Source: CBDDKU01 sp965230375 (GTDB lineage Bacteria; Bacteroidota; Bacteroidia; Flavobacteriales_D; Cryomorphaceae). Taken from it: a stretch of DNA of 64,000 bases. The stretch's first letter is position 1. Every line of letters starts with the position of its first letter. A program made the position numbers and the translations under genes. A model generated the notes under the pieces. That model was not told where the DNA came from, ran no database searches, and was given only the letters and a program-made list of their open reading frames with translations. Below are positions 35,058 through 43,966 of this stretch, in pieces. The stretch is taken from positions 1 through 64,000 of the forward strand of contig CBDDKU010000024.1 of assembly GCA_965230375.1 (NCBI GenBank). The letters are read 5' to 3'.

Positions 35058-37131
35058 GACGCATTTGAGCTTTAAACTCTGTTTTTGTGTTTCCTTCTAT
35101 GGCATCTCTTCCACTTCCAATTTCATTTCGGTCGGTGTAGTAAAATTGACCCCATCTCAACCAGAGATCGATGTTTCTTGAAATGTCGACTTTCAGAAGA
35201 GCGTAGATCCTGGACCCGCGACCAGAGTATGCCGGTATGGAGAAGTAATAGAGCACATCGTTTTCATAAGCGTAAACGCGCGAGTCGTATGAGTCGGTAT
35301 CAAAAAGCGCATAGCGAAGGGAGATTCGCGCGGGGATAAATTTGAAATCGTAAATCACGTCCTGATAAACCATGAATCCCTTAGAGTTAGGTTCGTACCC
35401 TCGCTTATAATTTGTGAACTCGACTCGCGATCTAAACCGCCACCGTGCCGTTGTGCGATAGGAAAGGTTGAAACGGAGATTTTGTCGCTCTTCGTTTACC
35501 AACTTGGCAACGCCGCTTTCCGCGTTTCGGCTGTTTATTTCTTTCGTTTTCTTTCGGAACCTGACGTAGAAATTAATCCTTCCCGTCGGATTGTACTCCA
35601 ATTGTCCAAGAAAGTCTTGGCCATGAGAAGGAGCATCGACCTGGTATCTCAACCAAGGAAATTTAAACTGATCAAAATAAGCGTTGAGCTTCCAGCGCTT
35701 AAAGGGCCTGAGCTCAATTCCCAAGTACACTCCCGATTCATTCTCAACCCTAGACCCTTCTCCAAATCCGATTGAAGCGACCCCTTGAAAATCCCTGTCG
35801 TAATGCCTTTGAGTGATATTGAGAATCAGTCGTGGATCAAGATTGATGTTTAACCCGTTTAGCGTCGCTATGGCCCCATTCCCACTTCTCGTTGTTTCAC
35901 CATACATCAGTAGATTCCTGTACTTCCACCGATAGTCAATTCCTGCAGCCCAATTTTCAGAACCACTAAATCGATACTGGCTATAGGTGTCCGTATTGAG
36001 ATTTAACTCTCCGTCCAACCGCATGTAAACTCCGGTTAGACCCAGATGCAGGCGTCCTTTTTTAAAACCCAGATTTCCGCCAAAATGCTCTTGGAAAATG
36101 GCGTCTTTATCTTCAATTTCTGATGGTGTGCGGTGAAATCCACTTTCTTGAAAACTGGAAACGATCACGGCATTTTCGTCTGGGATCGTATCTCGAGAGA
36201 GATTTCCGTCGATGTGCTTTCCCGAATAGAATGCTGAGATGCGCCAGTTTTCTAAGCCAATAGTCGTGGCGGCACCGCGCAAGAATAGGTTTTCATTTAT
36301 GGAAGTATATGGTCCAATTCCCGGTGCAGCTTGTCCTGTACTCACGGTGAATGAGCTCTTACGAGCGAATCCTAAGCCCGACCAAAAGGTGAGTCCCTGA
36401 CCGAATTGTGCTTGGTAATCACCTACCGCAAGTTTTTTGAGCTTTCCGAAATCTTTGAGGAAGAAATGAGCGGAGTAAAAGTCGAAGCCGGATTTTTGAG
36501 AGCCTTGAAAGAATTCTTCTCCACTATCTTTTTCCGCGGTTACTCCGAAACTCACCCGATCGCCATAACGATAGCGGTACCGGGCGTAGAGTCGATCTTT
36601 TGAACCCAGATACCGCGCATTTGGATTGTCTATCAATTCTTCATCGCTTATGGGCTGGTAACCGATGGGCGTTTCAGATAGTGCAGACCAGCGCAAGACC
36701 AGCTCATTTTTACCGTATTTCTCTAAGTTCGAGAAGGTAATTTTCTCATATTTCTGACTCGTTTTGAATTGGACGAATGGCTGAATTAATTCAGCGGTAG
36801 CTCGATCCCAACCGTCTATTTGGGGCAATTCATAAATCGAGAAAAGTGAGCCGTACTCTTCGCGGTAAATCAGAAATTGTTCGATTTGATAATTCGATAG
36901 AAAAGCCAGCCCATACAGCTCTTCAGCTTCTGCCTGATTCATGTTTAGCGGAAAGTCGAGGTAAACCGTGAGCTGCTCAAATAGGGTGGTGTAGTCTATA
37001 TTGTCCGACTCGATGGCTTCTGCGATCTGCTCAATTCGCTGCTCAATAATTTGCGAACGATCTGAGTCGTCGTTTTGAGAAAAAGCCGCAAAAGGGAGAC
37101 AGGCAAACGCTATGATTGCCCACCTTCTCAC
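35047..37131 (-). CDS. exported helix-hairpin-helix protein with outer-membrane barrel-like C-terminal part
   Basis: A 694-residue protein with a signal peptide (1-18, ending AAFS). Residues ~45-125 form HhH-type helices (YLDFPLNMNQAEAEELYGLA; LFSIYELPQIDGWDRATAEL), like those of ComEA-type DNA-binding proteins. Residues ~135-694 consist of alternating beta strands with many aromatic residues (YSAHFFLKDFGKLKKLAVGD, RYRYGDRVSFGVTAEKDSG, ...), ending in Phe, as in outer-membrane barrels. DNA binding or uptake at the cell surface is possible but unproven. It overlaps the PorV/PorQ-like gene (ATGA). Confidence 0.75.
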   Translation of the reverse strand: MRRWAIIAFACLPFAAFSQNDDSDRSQIIEQRIEQIAEAIESDNIDYTTLFEQLTVYLDFPLNMNQAEAEELYGLAFLSNYQIEQFLIYREEYGSLFSIYELPQIDGWDRATAELIQPFVQFKTSQKYEKITFSNLEKYGKNELVLRWSALSETPIGYQPISDEELIDNPNARYLGSKDRLYARYRYRYGDRVSFGVTAEKDSGEEFFQGSQKSGFDFYSAHFFLKDFGKLKKLAVGDYQAQFGQGLTFWSGLGFARKSSFTVSTGQAAPGIGPYTSINENLFLRGAATTIGLENWRISAFYSGKHIDGNLSRDTIPDENAVIVSSFQESGFHRTPSEIEDKDAIFQEHFGGNLGFKKGRLHLGLTGVYMRLDGELNLNTDTYSQYRFSGSENWAAGIDYRWKYRNLLMYGETTRSGNGAIATLNGLNINLDPRLILNITQRHYDRDFQGVASIGFGEGSRVENESGVYLGIELRPFKRWKLNAYFDQFKFPWLRYQVDAPSHGQDFLGQLEYNPTGRINFYVRFRKKTKEINSRNAESGVAKLVNEERQNLRFNLSYRTTARWRFRSRVEFTNYKRGYEPNSKGFMVYQDVIYDFKFIPARISLRYALFDTDSYDSRVYAYENDVLYYFSIPAYSGRGSRIYALLKVDISRNIDLWLRWGQFYYTDRNEIGSGRDAIEGNTKTEFKAQMRLKF

Positions 37132-37976
37132 TTTTTAGTGGGAACGAAGGTGAGAGAAGCTTGGGGAGAATAGCCAAGAACGGAATGGTAGGTGCTCGCC
37201 AAGTCAAATTGAAAGGCGCCCCAGTTTAGTCCCAGTCCGAAGGCGAAAATGCCGGGGTTGTTTGAAGCCCCAACCCGAATATAAATGGACTCCACTGGTT
37301 GATACTCGATTCCCATTTTAAAGACTTCATCAAAGTCGATGTCTTTTTCCACTTCGCCTGAGATTCGAAGCTCTTCTGTTATTGAATAATTCAGCCCTAA
37401 ACGCACTAAAGTCGGTAGTCTTTCGTCAAAATCTTCGTTCAGCTGTGAACGCGTTAAATTGAAAACATGAGCACCTATGTTTACTTTCTCAGACAAAGCC
37501 AGTATGAGCCCGAGTTCAGCAGTAACAGTTCCGGTTTCTCCGTAGTCCTCGGCATTGATGCGCGTGTGGTGATAATTAATCTGGGTGCCAACAGATAGAT
37601 TTTCTGCTAATTTCATCCCATAGGCTAGTCCCATCTTGCTTTCGCGATATGCCGCGTAACCAAAACCAGTATAGCTCAAGCCAATACTTCCTTGTCCCAG
37701 CGGATGGCTGGCCGCAAATCCACCACGGCCCAGTTCTTTGACGAAGAATTTATTCTCAAAGAACGCTCCAGCGCTTGGGGCTTCCATGCGAGCCAACCCT
37801 GCCTGATTATAAAAAATGCTCCAAATGTCAGTGTAGGTGAGTCGAGCGTAGGCCATCCCTGCGCCTCGCGCACCAGCTGGTTCATCACCATTTCCACCAA
37901 AGGAAAAGTGAAAACTCAGTATCATAAGTGTAAGCAGTGCAAATCTCAACCCAGCGATCTTTGTCCTAAAATACAA
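37128..37976 (-). CDS. PorV/PorQ-like outer-membrane barrel protein
   Basis: A 282-residue protein of the FadL-like barrel group found with T9SS and related systems. It has a signal-like N-terminus (10-28), then GARGAGMAYARLTYTDIWSI and FYNQAGLARMEAPSAGAFFE, the start motif shared by PorV, PorQ and relatives, followed by about 12 amphipathic strands and a final FVPTKK. Exact assignment to PorV or PorQ is not possible; a structural or secretion-linked role is likely. The gap to the small membrane protein upstream is 26 bases and it overlaps the HhH gene by 4 bases. Confidence 0.75.
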   Translation of the reverse strand: MYFRTKIAGLRFALLTLMILSFHFSFGGNGDEPAGARGAGMAYARLTYTDIWSIFYNQAGLARMEAPSAGAFFENKFFVKELGRGGFAASHPLGQGSIGLSYTGFGYAAYRESKMGLAYGMKLAENLSVGTQINYHHTRINAEDYGETGTVTAELGLILALSEKVNIGAHVFNLTRSQLNEDFDERLPTLVRLGLNYSITEELRISGEVEKDIDFDEVFKMGIEYQPVESIYIRVGASNNPGIFAFGLGLNWGAFQFDLASTYHSVLGYSPQASLTFVPTKK

Positions 37977-38002
37977 AGTTGAGTTGATTGGGGCGCCAAT
38001 GT

Positions 38003-38263
38003 CTAGGCTTTATTTGATCCTTGGAAGTGCGTGATTATGAATTTATAACTGAAGAAAAGCAGGGCGAGAAACGGTGTGGTATGAAGAATAAAATCAAACC
38101 AATCCAAAGGCTGCATGCCAACAGCACCGCCCAAAACCCATTTCCACTTGCCGATTACATGTGGATCCTGAAAGGGAGCTAACCCCAAGGTGAGTGAAGC
38201 CACCAGAGATATCAGCAAGGGCTTTCTAAAGCGGTTATTTCTTTTGTTTTGGCTTGAGTCCAT
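38003..38263 (-). CDS. small conserved membrane protein
   Basis: An 86-residue protein with two membrane helices, at about 14-29 (LLISLVASLTLGLAPF) and 60-78 (FILHTTPFLALLFFSYKFI), flanking the motif HVIGKWKWVLGGAVGMQPLD. It starts inside the end of the sterol desaturase-like gene (29-base overlap), so they are co-expressed. Similar small proteins accompany this enzyme in other flavobacteria as far as I recall. The function is unknown. Confidence 0.7.
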   Translation of the reverse strand: MDSSQNKRNNRFRKPLLISLVASLTLGLAPFQDPHVIGKWKWVLGGAVGMQPLDWFDFILHTTPFLALLFFSYKFIITHFQGSNKA

Positions 38264-39122
38264 GTACTACTTGATGCATAAAATCTTTAGGAAAATTTTG
38301 ATCGCCTTCAAACCCAAGTTTGATATCGCGCCCTGAATGGGGAATACTGGCCGTGCCGAAAATATAGTCCCAAACGCTCAGAGACAAGCCAAAGTTTACA
38401 CCGTACTTGTGCCCTTCCGGAATGTGGTAAGCGTGATGCCACATGTGCATGTTGGGGTTATTTAAAATGTATTTGAAAGGACCAAGGTTCATGTTGATGT
38501 TGGCGTGATTCCAGTGACCAATAGTTATGGCGATCATATGCGCAACGAAAAAGTCGTCAATCCCGAAACCTATCATCGCCAAAGGCAGGTAGGTGATTGA
38601 CTTATAGACCACGCTTTCCATCCAGTGGAAGCGCAAGTGAGCGGCAAAGCCCATCTCCTTTACAGAGTGGTGTACCTTGTGAAACTCCCAGAGCCACGGC
38701 ACGGTGTGCAATAGGCGGTGTACCCACCATTCCACAAAGTCTTTTACCACGAAAAGTACAGCGATTTGCACCCAAGTGGGCCATTGAGAAACTTCGATAG
38801 CAACGACATTTTCAATTCCTATCGAGGCCAAAGCCTTGGTGAAAAAGGTCACTGCCACTTCACTCAGTCCGGCAAAGATGATAAGCGAAAAGATGAAGAA
38901 GTTGAAAAACATGTAGAAGGCATCCAGCCAGAAGTCTCTACGAAATTTGGCCTGACCTGTGCGCCAAGGCTTAACCCATTCCAGGATAAGAAAGACGAGA
39001 GATACCCCTATCAGAAAATAGAAGTAGTTGCCCCAAAGTCCATTCTTCAGGGTGATTTGGTCCCAGAGCCAATTGCCGTAACCAGTAGTAGCTTGGGTAA
39101 ATATTTCAAAATACTCTTTCAC
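38235..39122 (-). CDS. sterol desaturase / fatty acid hydroxylase family protein
   Basis: A 295-residue di-iron integral membrane enzyme. It has four or five hydrophobic segments and the histidine boxes His135-x3-His139, His148-x2-His151-His152, His203/His206 and His226 ... His229-His230 ... His233. The family hydroxylates or desaturates lipids such as sterols, carotenoids and fatty acids. Sterol substrates are not expected; a carotenoid, hopanoid or fatty acid is more likely in this organism. The gene starts 3 bases after purE, which points to one transcript with the purine genes. Confidence 0.88.
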   Translation of the reverse strand: MKEYFEIFTQATTGYGNWLWDQITLKNGLWGNYFYFLIGVSLVFLILEWVKPWRTGQAKFRRDFWLDAFYMFFNFFIFSLIIFAGLSEVAVTFFTKALASIGIENVVAIEVSQWPTWVQIAVLFVVKDFVEWWVHRLLHTVPWLWEFHKVHHSVKEMGFAAHLRFHWMESVVYKSITYLPLAMIGFGIDDFFVAHMIAITIGHWNHANINMNLGPFKYILNNPNMHMWHHAYHIPEGHKYGVNFGLSLSVWDYIFGTASIPHSGRDIKLGFEGDQNFPKDFMHQVVHGLKPKQKK

Positions 39123-39125
39123 TTA

Positions 39126-39602
39126 TCAGTGAACGTTCTTCGCGTCTTTTAGTACTTTTTCTTTCAATGACTCCTTGTAGACCGCGATTCTACCGCGAAC
39201 ATCGTCATCTGAAGCCCCAATGATTTGGGCGGCGAGAATTCCAGCATTTTTGGCCCCGTCCAGTGCAACGGTAGCAACAGGAACTCCTCCGGGCATTTGA
39301 AGGATACTCAAAACGCTGTCCCAGCCATCAATACTGTTTCGACTTTTTACCGGCACCCCGATTACAGGAAGGGGTGTGATAGAAGCTGTCATGCCTGGAA
39401 GGTGGGCTGCCCCGCCTGCTCCAGCGATGATTACTTTGATTCCCCGTTTGTCAGCTTCCTTCGCATATTCGTACATACGCTCGGGGGTTCTGTGAGCTGA
39501 GACTATTTCTACTTCATTCTCGATGCCGAGCTCATTCAAAATATCGATTGCCTCCTGCATAACGGGAAGGTCGCTTTTGCTTCCCATGATTATTCCTACC
39601 AT
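39126..39602 (-). CDS. purE: N5-carboxyaminoimidazole ribonucleotide mutase
   Basis: A 158-residue octameric enzyme moving the carboxyl group of N5-CAIR to C4 to give CAIR in purine synthesis. It has IIMGSKSDLPVMQEAIDILN, VSAHRTPERMYEYAKEA, GAGGAAHLPGMTASIT and PVIGVPVKS, all of the class I PurE. Length matches the family. It is 2 bases downstream of purK and acts right after it. Confidence 0.96.
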   Translation of the reverse strand: MVGIIMGSKSDLPVMQEAIDILNELGIENEVEIVSAHRTPERMYEYAKEADKRGIKVIIAGAGGAAHLPGMTASITPLPVIGVPVKSRNSIDGWDSVLSILQMPGGVPVATVALDGAKNAGILAAQIIGASDDDVRGRIAVYKESLKEKVLKDAKNVH

Positions 39603-39604
39603 AA

Positions 39605-40753
39605 TTACTTCGTTTTAACGACTACCGCCGATTTCACTTCGTTTGCGAGGCGCTTCACTTCACCAACCGTATCAGCTGTGATTGTGACGTGTCCCATCTT
39701 ACGAAAAGGTTTTGTTGTTGATTTTCCATAAAGGTGTGGATAAACACCTGGAAGACTGAGAATATTTTCCAGCCCTTCGTAGTAAGCTTCTCCAGTGTAG
39801 TCTGGAGCGCCGAGAAGATTCACCATTCCCGCAGGTCTAACTTGATCTGTACTCCCAAGCGGAAGACCTAAAATGGCTCTTAAGTGTTGAGCGTATTGCG
39901 ATGTGACGTTTCCTTCAATGGTTTGGTGACCTGAGTTGTGAGGTCTTGGCGCTACTTCATTTACTAAAATCTCACCATCCTTGGTCAAGAATAGTTCCAC
40001 TGCTAGAAGTCCCACGAATCCAAAGGCTTCGATCGTTTTCATGGCAACACTTCGCGCTTTCTCATCGATGTTTTCAGACACTTGCGCTGGTGCGAAAAGC
40101 AATTCAACCAGATTTGCTTCCGGGTTAAACTCGAGTTCCACTGTCGGAAAGGCTTTCACTTCACCCTGCGCATTCCGTGCTACGATCACGGCCAATTCTT
40201 TTTCAAAATCAACGAATTGCTCGAGAACAGAAGGTGCATCAAACGCCTTTTCAAAATCTTTTTCCGTGCGTATGATTGAAACACCCTTTCCATCATACCC
40301 ACCCTTGCGTAGTTTTTGCGCAAATGGAAGCAAATCTCCGCGCTCCATGGCTTCCGCTTTGTCATTGACTAAGGCGTATGGAGCTGTGGGTATATTGTTT
40401 TTAGAGTAAAACTCTTTTTGAAGTCCTTTGTCCTGGACGATCGCGAGCAGGTCTGGCTGTGGATAAACCGGTATGCCAGACGCCTCTAATTCTTTAAGTG
40501 CTTCAATATTTACATGCTCTATCTCAACAGTGATAAGGTCCTTGTCCTTCCCAAAGTCCAAAACCGTTTGCTTGTCCTTGAAGCTGCCGTGTACAAATTC
40601 GTGAACGATTTGATGACATGGCGCTTTTTCATCTGGGTCGAGAGCGGCAATTTTTATATCGAGATCTACTGCATCTTGAAGCAACATTCTACCAAGCTGG
40701 CCACCGCCTAGAACGCCTAGTTTGAAATCTTTCTGATAGGGTTTTCGAATCAT
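39605..40753 (-). CDS. purK: 5-(carboxyamino)imidazole ribonucleotide synthase
   Basis: A 382-residue ATP-grasp enzyme that carboxylates AIR with bicarbonate and ATP. It has LGVLGGGQLGRMLLQDAVDL, VTVEIEHVNIEALKELE, LRKGGYDGKGVSII, VLEQFVDFEKELAVIVARN and VNEVAPRPHNSGHQTIE. The start at 40753 is chosen because the family begins just before the GGGQLGRML loop; a start at 40801 would add 16 unrelated residues. It is the first gene of the purK-purE-desaturase series. Confidence 0.95.
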   Translation of the reverse strand: MIRKPYQKDFKLGVLGGGQLGRMLLQDAVDLDIKIAALDPDEKAPCHQIVHEFVHGSFKDKQTVLDFGKDKDLITVEIEHVNIEALKELEASGIPVYPQPDLLAIVQDKGLQKEFYSKNNIPTAPYALVNDKAEAMERGDLLPFAQKLRKGGYDGKGVSIIRTEKDFEKAFDAPSVLEQFVDFEKELAVIVARNAQGEVKAFPTVELEFNPEANLVELLFAPAQVSENIDEKARSVAMKTIEAFGFVGLLAVELFLTKDGEILVNEVAPRPHNSGHQTIEGNVTSQYAQHLRAILGLPLGSTDQVRPAGMVNLLGAPDYTGEAYYEGLENILSLPGVYPHLYGKSTTKPFRKMGHVTITADTVGEVKRLANEVKSAVVVKTK

Positions 40754-40812
40754 GGTGCAAAGATAACCGACCGGAGTAATTTTTCGAGTGATCAAGATCA
40801 CAAACAGCGATT

Positions 40813-40847
40813 GCCATTTCGAGGTGATATCTCATGAAATGGCAAAC
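40813..40847. other. perfect 10-bp inverted repeat upstream of purK
   Basis: TTGCCATTTC (40813-40822) and GAAATGGCAA (40838-40847) can form a hairpin with a 15-base loop that contains the partial repeat GAG...CTC. It lies about 60 bases upstream of the purK start. It might be a regulatory hairpin, an operator or one of the REP-type palindromes with TTTCGAG. Confidence 0.45.
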
Positions 40848-40901
40848 CTAGCCACTGCCATTAAGGTGTAGTCAATAGTTCTGTTCTGGATATAGCACGA
40901 C

Positions 40902-41197
40902 TTGGCTCACAGCTTACAGAGTTTAAATTAAAAAAGCCTTAAACGATGTCGTGAGCCAACTTTCGGCCTTAATTTTATTTATCAGAAACTCTGAAATAAG
41001 CGGAAGTCCGCCGCACCCATGTTTGAGCTCAGGTATCGGGAGCTCTGCTTCCGTTAATACCGTTCGCGAGTTTGGGTAAGGCGCTGAAGTGTTTTCGAGA
41101 GTTTCAAGAAATAAAATTACAGCCCTGATCTTTTGTTCCTTTTGCATCAAGGCAAAAGGAAGATGAAAAGGACAAACATTTACCATTAAACAAGATC
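40902..41197. repeat. 296-bp dispersed hairpin-rich element, copy B
   Basis: It matches 15788-16083 along its whole length in the same orientation. The last stem is TTCCTTTTGC (41136-41145) with GCAAAAGGAA (41152-41161); compared with copy A a T-A pair has become C-G on both arms. It starts 148 bases upstream of the purK start and ends 92 bases before the hpt start. The open minus-strand frame at 40923-41186 overlaps it but is interrupted in copy A, so it is not called as a gene. Confidence 0.75.
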
Positions 41198-41289
41198 TTG
41201 GCCGTTAAATGAGTCATCATCCAATTCAAGAGCGTTCAAATCAGATAAGACCTTATTATCATTACCTTCGCCTATCTATTTTTAATCGA

Positions 41290-41826
41290 ATGGAAGTAAT
41301 TCAGGTCCTCGACAAATCATTCGTACCATATCTCACCCACAATGAGATTTTATCTCGAATAGGGGAGATCGCCAAAGAGATTGATCAAAAGTATCCAGAT
41401 TCATCGCCTTTGCTTTTAGGTGTGCTCAATGGAAGCTATCGTTTCTTGGCTGATTTGTCAGCTGCGCTAGAGTCGGATTGCGAAGTTCAGTTTATCAAAG
41501 TGAAAAGCTATTCAGGAACTGAGTCAACTGGTAAAATGCGCGAAGTCTTAGGTCTGGATGTCGATGTTGCTGGAAGAGATGTTATCGTAGTAGAAGACAT
41601 TGTAGACACTGGTCATACGATGGAATACTTGATGGGAGAATTGACCCGAGCGAACCCAAAATCGATTGAAATAGCGACTTTACTTTACAAGCCCGAAGCA
41701 TATAAGGGCAATCTAAAAATGACTTACTGTGGATTTGAGATACCGAATCTCTTTGTAGTGGGCTATGGCCTTGACTATAATGAGCACGGAAGGAATCTCA
41801 ACGACATATATCAAATCAAATCTTAA
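41290..41826 (+). CDS. hpt: hypoxanthine phosphoribosyltransferase
   Basis: A 178-residue purine salvage enzyme that converts hypoxanthine (or guanine) and PRPP to IMP (GMP). It has LLLGVLNGSYRFLADL, a flexible KVKSYSGTESTGKMREV loop, the PRPP motif DVIVVEDIVDTGHTMEYL and FVVGYGLDYNEHGRNL. The ATG at 41290 is preferred because the frame upstream (from 41209) has no homology-like pattern. TACCTTCG at 41263-41270 may be a -7 element. The stop is 3 bases before adk. Confidence 0.93.
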   Translation: MEVIQVLDKSFVPYLTHNEILSRIGEIAKEIDQKYPDSSPLLLGVLNGSYRFLADLSAALESDCEVQFIKVKSYSGTESTGKMREVLGLDVDVAGRDVIVVEDIVDTGHTMEYLMGELTRANPKSIEIATLLYKPEAYKGNLKMTYCGFEIPNLFVVGYGLDYNEHGRNLNDIYQIKS

Positions 41827-41829
41827 GAA

Positions 41830-42396
41830 ATGATCAATATTGTACTCTTCGGCCCTCCAGGTGCTGGAAAAGGAACACAAGCAGAACGACTCGTTGAAAA
41901 ATACAATCTCGTTCACCTATCCACTGGAGATATTTTCCGAAGAAACATGAAAGAAGGGACGGAACTGGGGAAGTTGGCTAAAAGCTACATCGACAATGGA
42001 AACCTCGTTCCTGATGAGGTAACCATCAATATGCTGGAAGACGAAGCGAGTAAGCACAGCGATGCGAATGGATTTATTTTTGATGGGTTTCCACGAACGG
42101 AGCCACAAGCCGAAGCGTTGGATGCCTTTTTAGCTAAGAAAGGGCTTGAAATCACGTGCATGTTGGCATTGGTAGTAGAAGATGCCGAGCTCAAAAAGAG
42201 ACTTTTGAAAAGAGCAGAAACGAGCGGTCGTGCAGATGACGCTGATGAATCAATTATAGAAAACAGAATACAGGTGTACAAAGACGAAACGGCACCGGTA
42301 GCCGGATATTATAGAAAGCAGAACAAGCTTCATGAAGTTAATGGTATCGGTTCAATCGATGAGATTAGCCAACGCCTTTTTGATGTAGTAGGATAA
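41830..42396 (+). CDS. adk: adenylate kinase
   Basis: A 188-residue enzyme balancing AMP, ADP and ATP. It has INIVLFGPPGAGKGTQAERL (P-loop), STGDIFRRNMKEGTELG (AMP site), FIFDGFPRTEPQAEALD and a short lid with RAETSGRADDADESIIENR. The short lid lacks the zinc Cys residues, as in Bacteroidota. The next gene starts directly after its stop. Confidence 0.96.
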   Translation: MINIVLFGPPGAGKGTQAERLVEKYNLVHLSTGDIFRRNMKEGTELGKLAKSYIDNGNLVPDEVTINMLEDEASKHSDANGFIFDGFPRTEPQAEALDAFLAKKGLEITCMLALVVEDAELKKRLLKRAETSGRADDADESIIENRIQVYKDETAPVAGYYRKQNKLHEVNGIGSIDEISQRLFDVVG

Positions 42397-43395
42397 ATGT
42401 CTAGTAGCAACTTTGTAGATTATGTGAAGATTCACGGGAAGTCTGGTTCCGGTGGATCGGGCTCCGCGCACCTCTATCGCGATAAGCTCACCGCAAAGGG
42501 TGGGCCGGATGGTGGAGATGGTGGTCGTGGTGGTCACATTATTCTGCGAGGTAATGCACATAAGTGGACATTACTTCACTTCAAGTATAAAAAACACGTC
42601 AAGGCGGGAAATGGTGACCCGGGAGGAAAGCAAACATCTTCTGGGAAGTCTGGCGAAGACAATATTCTTGAAGTGCCATTAGGTACAGTAGTCAGAGATC
42701 CGGATACGGGTGAAGTACTTACTGAAATAACCGAGCACAACGAAGAGTTTATTCTCTTTAAAGGTGGTCGTGGTGGACAGGGAAATGCCCACTTTAAATC
42801 GGCTACAAATCAAACGCCCCGATACGCTCAGACGGGTGAAGTTGGAGAAGAAGGGTGGAGAATTTTGGAGTTGAAAGTTTTGGCAGATGTTGGACTTGTT
42901 GGCTTCCCCAATGCAGGCAAATCAACCTTACTCTCTGTCGTTAGCGCAGCCAAGCCAGAAATAGCCAATTACCCATTTACGACCCTTGTTCCGAATCTCG
43001 GGATCGTATCCTACCGAGATGATCGGTCCTTCATCATGGCCGATATCCCTGGTATTATTGAAGGAGCGAGCAAAGGAAAAGGTCTGGGATTTCGGTTTTT
43101 GCGACATATTGAGCGGAACAGTCTTCTTCTCTTTATGGTGCCAGCCGATAGTGACGATATTGCTAAGGAATATCAAATTCTACTCGGAGAATTGGAAGCA
43201 TTCAATCCTGAATTACTCGATAAGGACCGGCTTCTGGCCATTACCAAGAGCGATTTACTAGATGATGAGCTAAAGTCTGAAATCATACCAGAGCTGCCGG
43301 AAGTGCCATTCGTCTTTATCTCATCGGTGGCTCAAGTTGGGCTTACTGAGCTCAAGGACTTAATCTGGAGTAAACTCAATCCTTCTCATGATTGA
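42397..43395 (+). CDS. obg: ribosome-associated GTPase Obg
   Basis: A 332-residue GTPase acting in 50S maturation and stress control. The glycine-rich Obg fold covers 1-158 (GGDGGRGGHIILRGNAHK, GGRGGQGNAHFKSATNQTPR). The G domain follows with GFPNAGKSTLLSVVSAAKPE (G1), NYPFTTLVPNLGIV, ADIPGIIEGASKGKGLGFRF (G3) and TKSD (G4). The C-terminal OCT domain is missing, as in the shorter family members. Confidence 0.96.
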   Translation: MSSSNFVDYVKIHGKSGSGGSGSAHLYRDKLTAKGGPDGGDGGRGGHIILRGNAHKWTLLHFKYKKHVKAGNGDPGGKQTSSGKSGEDNILEVPLGTVVRDPDTGEVLTEITEHNEEFILFKGGRGGQGNAHFKSATNQTPRYAQTGEVGEEGWRILELKVLADVGLVGFPNAGKSTLLSVVSAAKPEIANYPFTTLVPNLGIVSYRDDRSFIMADIPGIIEGASKGKGLGFRFLRHIERNSLLLFMVPADSDDIAKEYQILLGELEAFNPELLDKDRLLAITKSDLLDDELKSEIIPELPEVPFVFISSVAQVGLTELKDLIWSKLNPSHD

Positions 43396-43966
43396 ATGGC
43401 TTGAAAAACTGGATAGATCACTTTTTCTATTCTTGAATGGGTTGCATCAGCCATGGCTCGACCAGCCGATGTATTACATGAGTGAGAAAGTGTTTTGGAT
43501 ACCCGTCTATCTATTCCTTCTCTACCTTATTTTCAAAGCCTACAACTGGAAAGTCATGTTGTGGACTCTGCTCGGAGTGATTTTGGTCGTATCGATTTGC
43601 GATCGTGTATCCGTTGAGCTGTTCAAGAATGTATTTGAACGATATCGGCCTTCTCGAAATTTCGAAATAGGTGACATGGTGCATATTGTCAATGATTATC
43701 GTGGTGGGCTCTATGGATTCGTGTCATCTCATGCCGCCAACTTTTTTGGGATTGCCACTTTCGTCTATTGCCTTTTAAAGCCCAAATACGGCGTTAAAGC
43801 CTTATGGGTAATCGTTTGGGCTGGGCTTATTTCTTATACCCGAATTTACCTTGGAGTTCACTATCCAGGAGATATCATCTGTGGAGGACTCTTGGGAGCG
43901 CTTATTGGCTTCGGAGTTTATGTGCTTTTTAAGCGTTACATCCTGAAAAGCCATTTGCCGACATGA
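43388..43966 (+). CDS. PAP2-family membrane phosphatase
   Basis: A 192-residue protein with five or six membrane helices and the three lipid phosphatase motifs: KNVFERYRPSR (motif 1), SSHAANFFG (motif 2) and SYTRIYLGVHYPGDIICG (motif 3, with catalytic His). It may dephosphorylate undecaprenyl-pyrophosphate, phosphatidate or a lipid A phosphate; the exact substrate is not clear. It overlaps obg by 8 bases and fluC by 4. Confidence 0.88.
   Translation: MIEWLEKLDRSLFLFLNGLHQPWLDQPMYYMSEKVFWIPVYLFLLYLIFKAYNWKVMLWTLLGVILVVSICDRVSVELFKNVFERYRPSRNFEIGDMVHIVNDYRGGLYGFVSSHAANFFGIATFVYCLLKPKYGVKALWVIVWAGLISYTRIYLGVHYPGDIICGGLLGALIGFGVYVLFKRYILKSHLPT

Noticed and set aside
40923..41186. Minus-strand 87-residue reading frame
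   Set aside because: It lies within the dispersed 296-bp element and its counterpart in the other copy has an in-frame TAG; no recognisable protein features.
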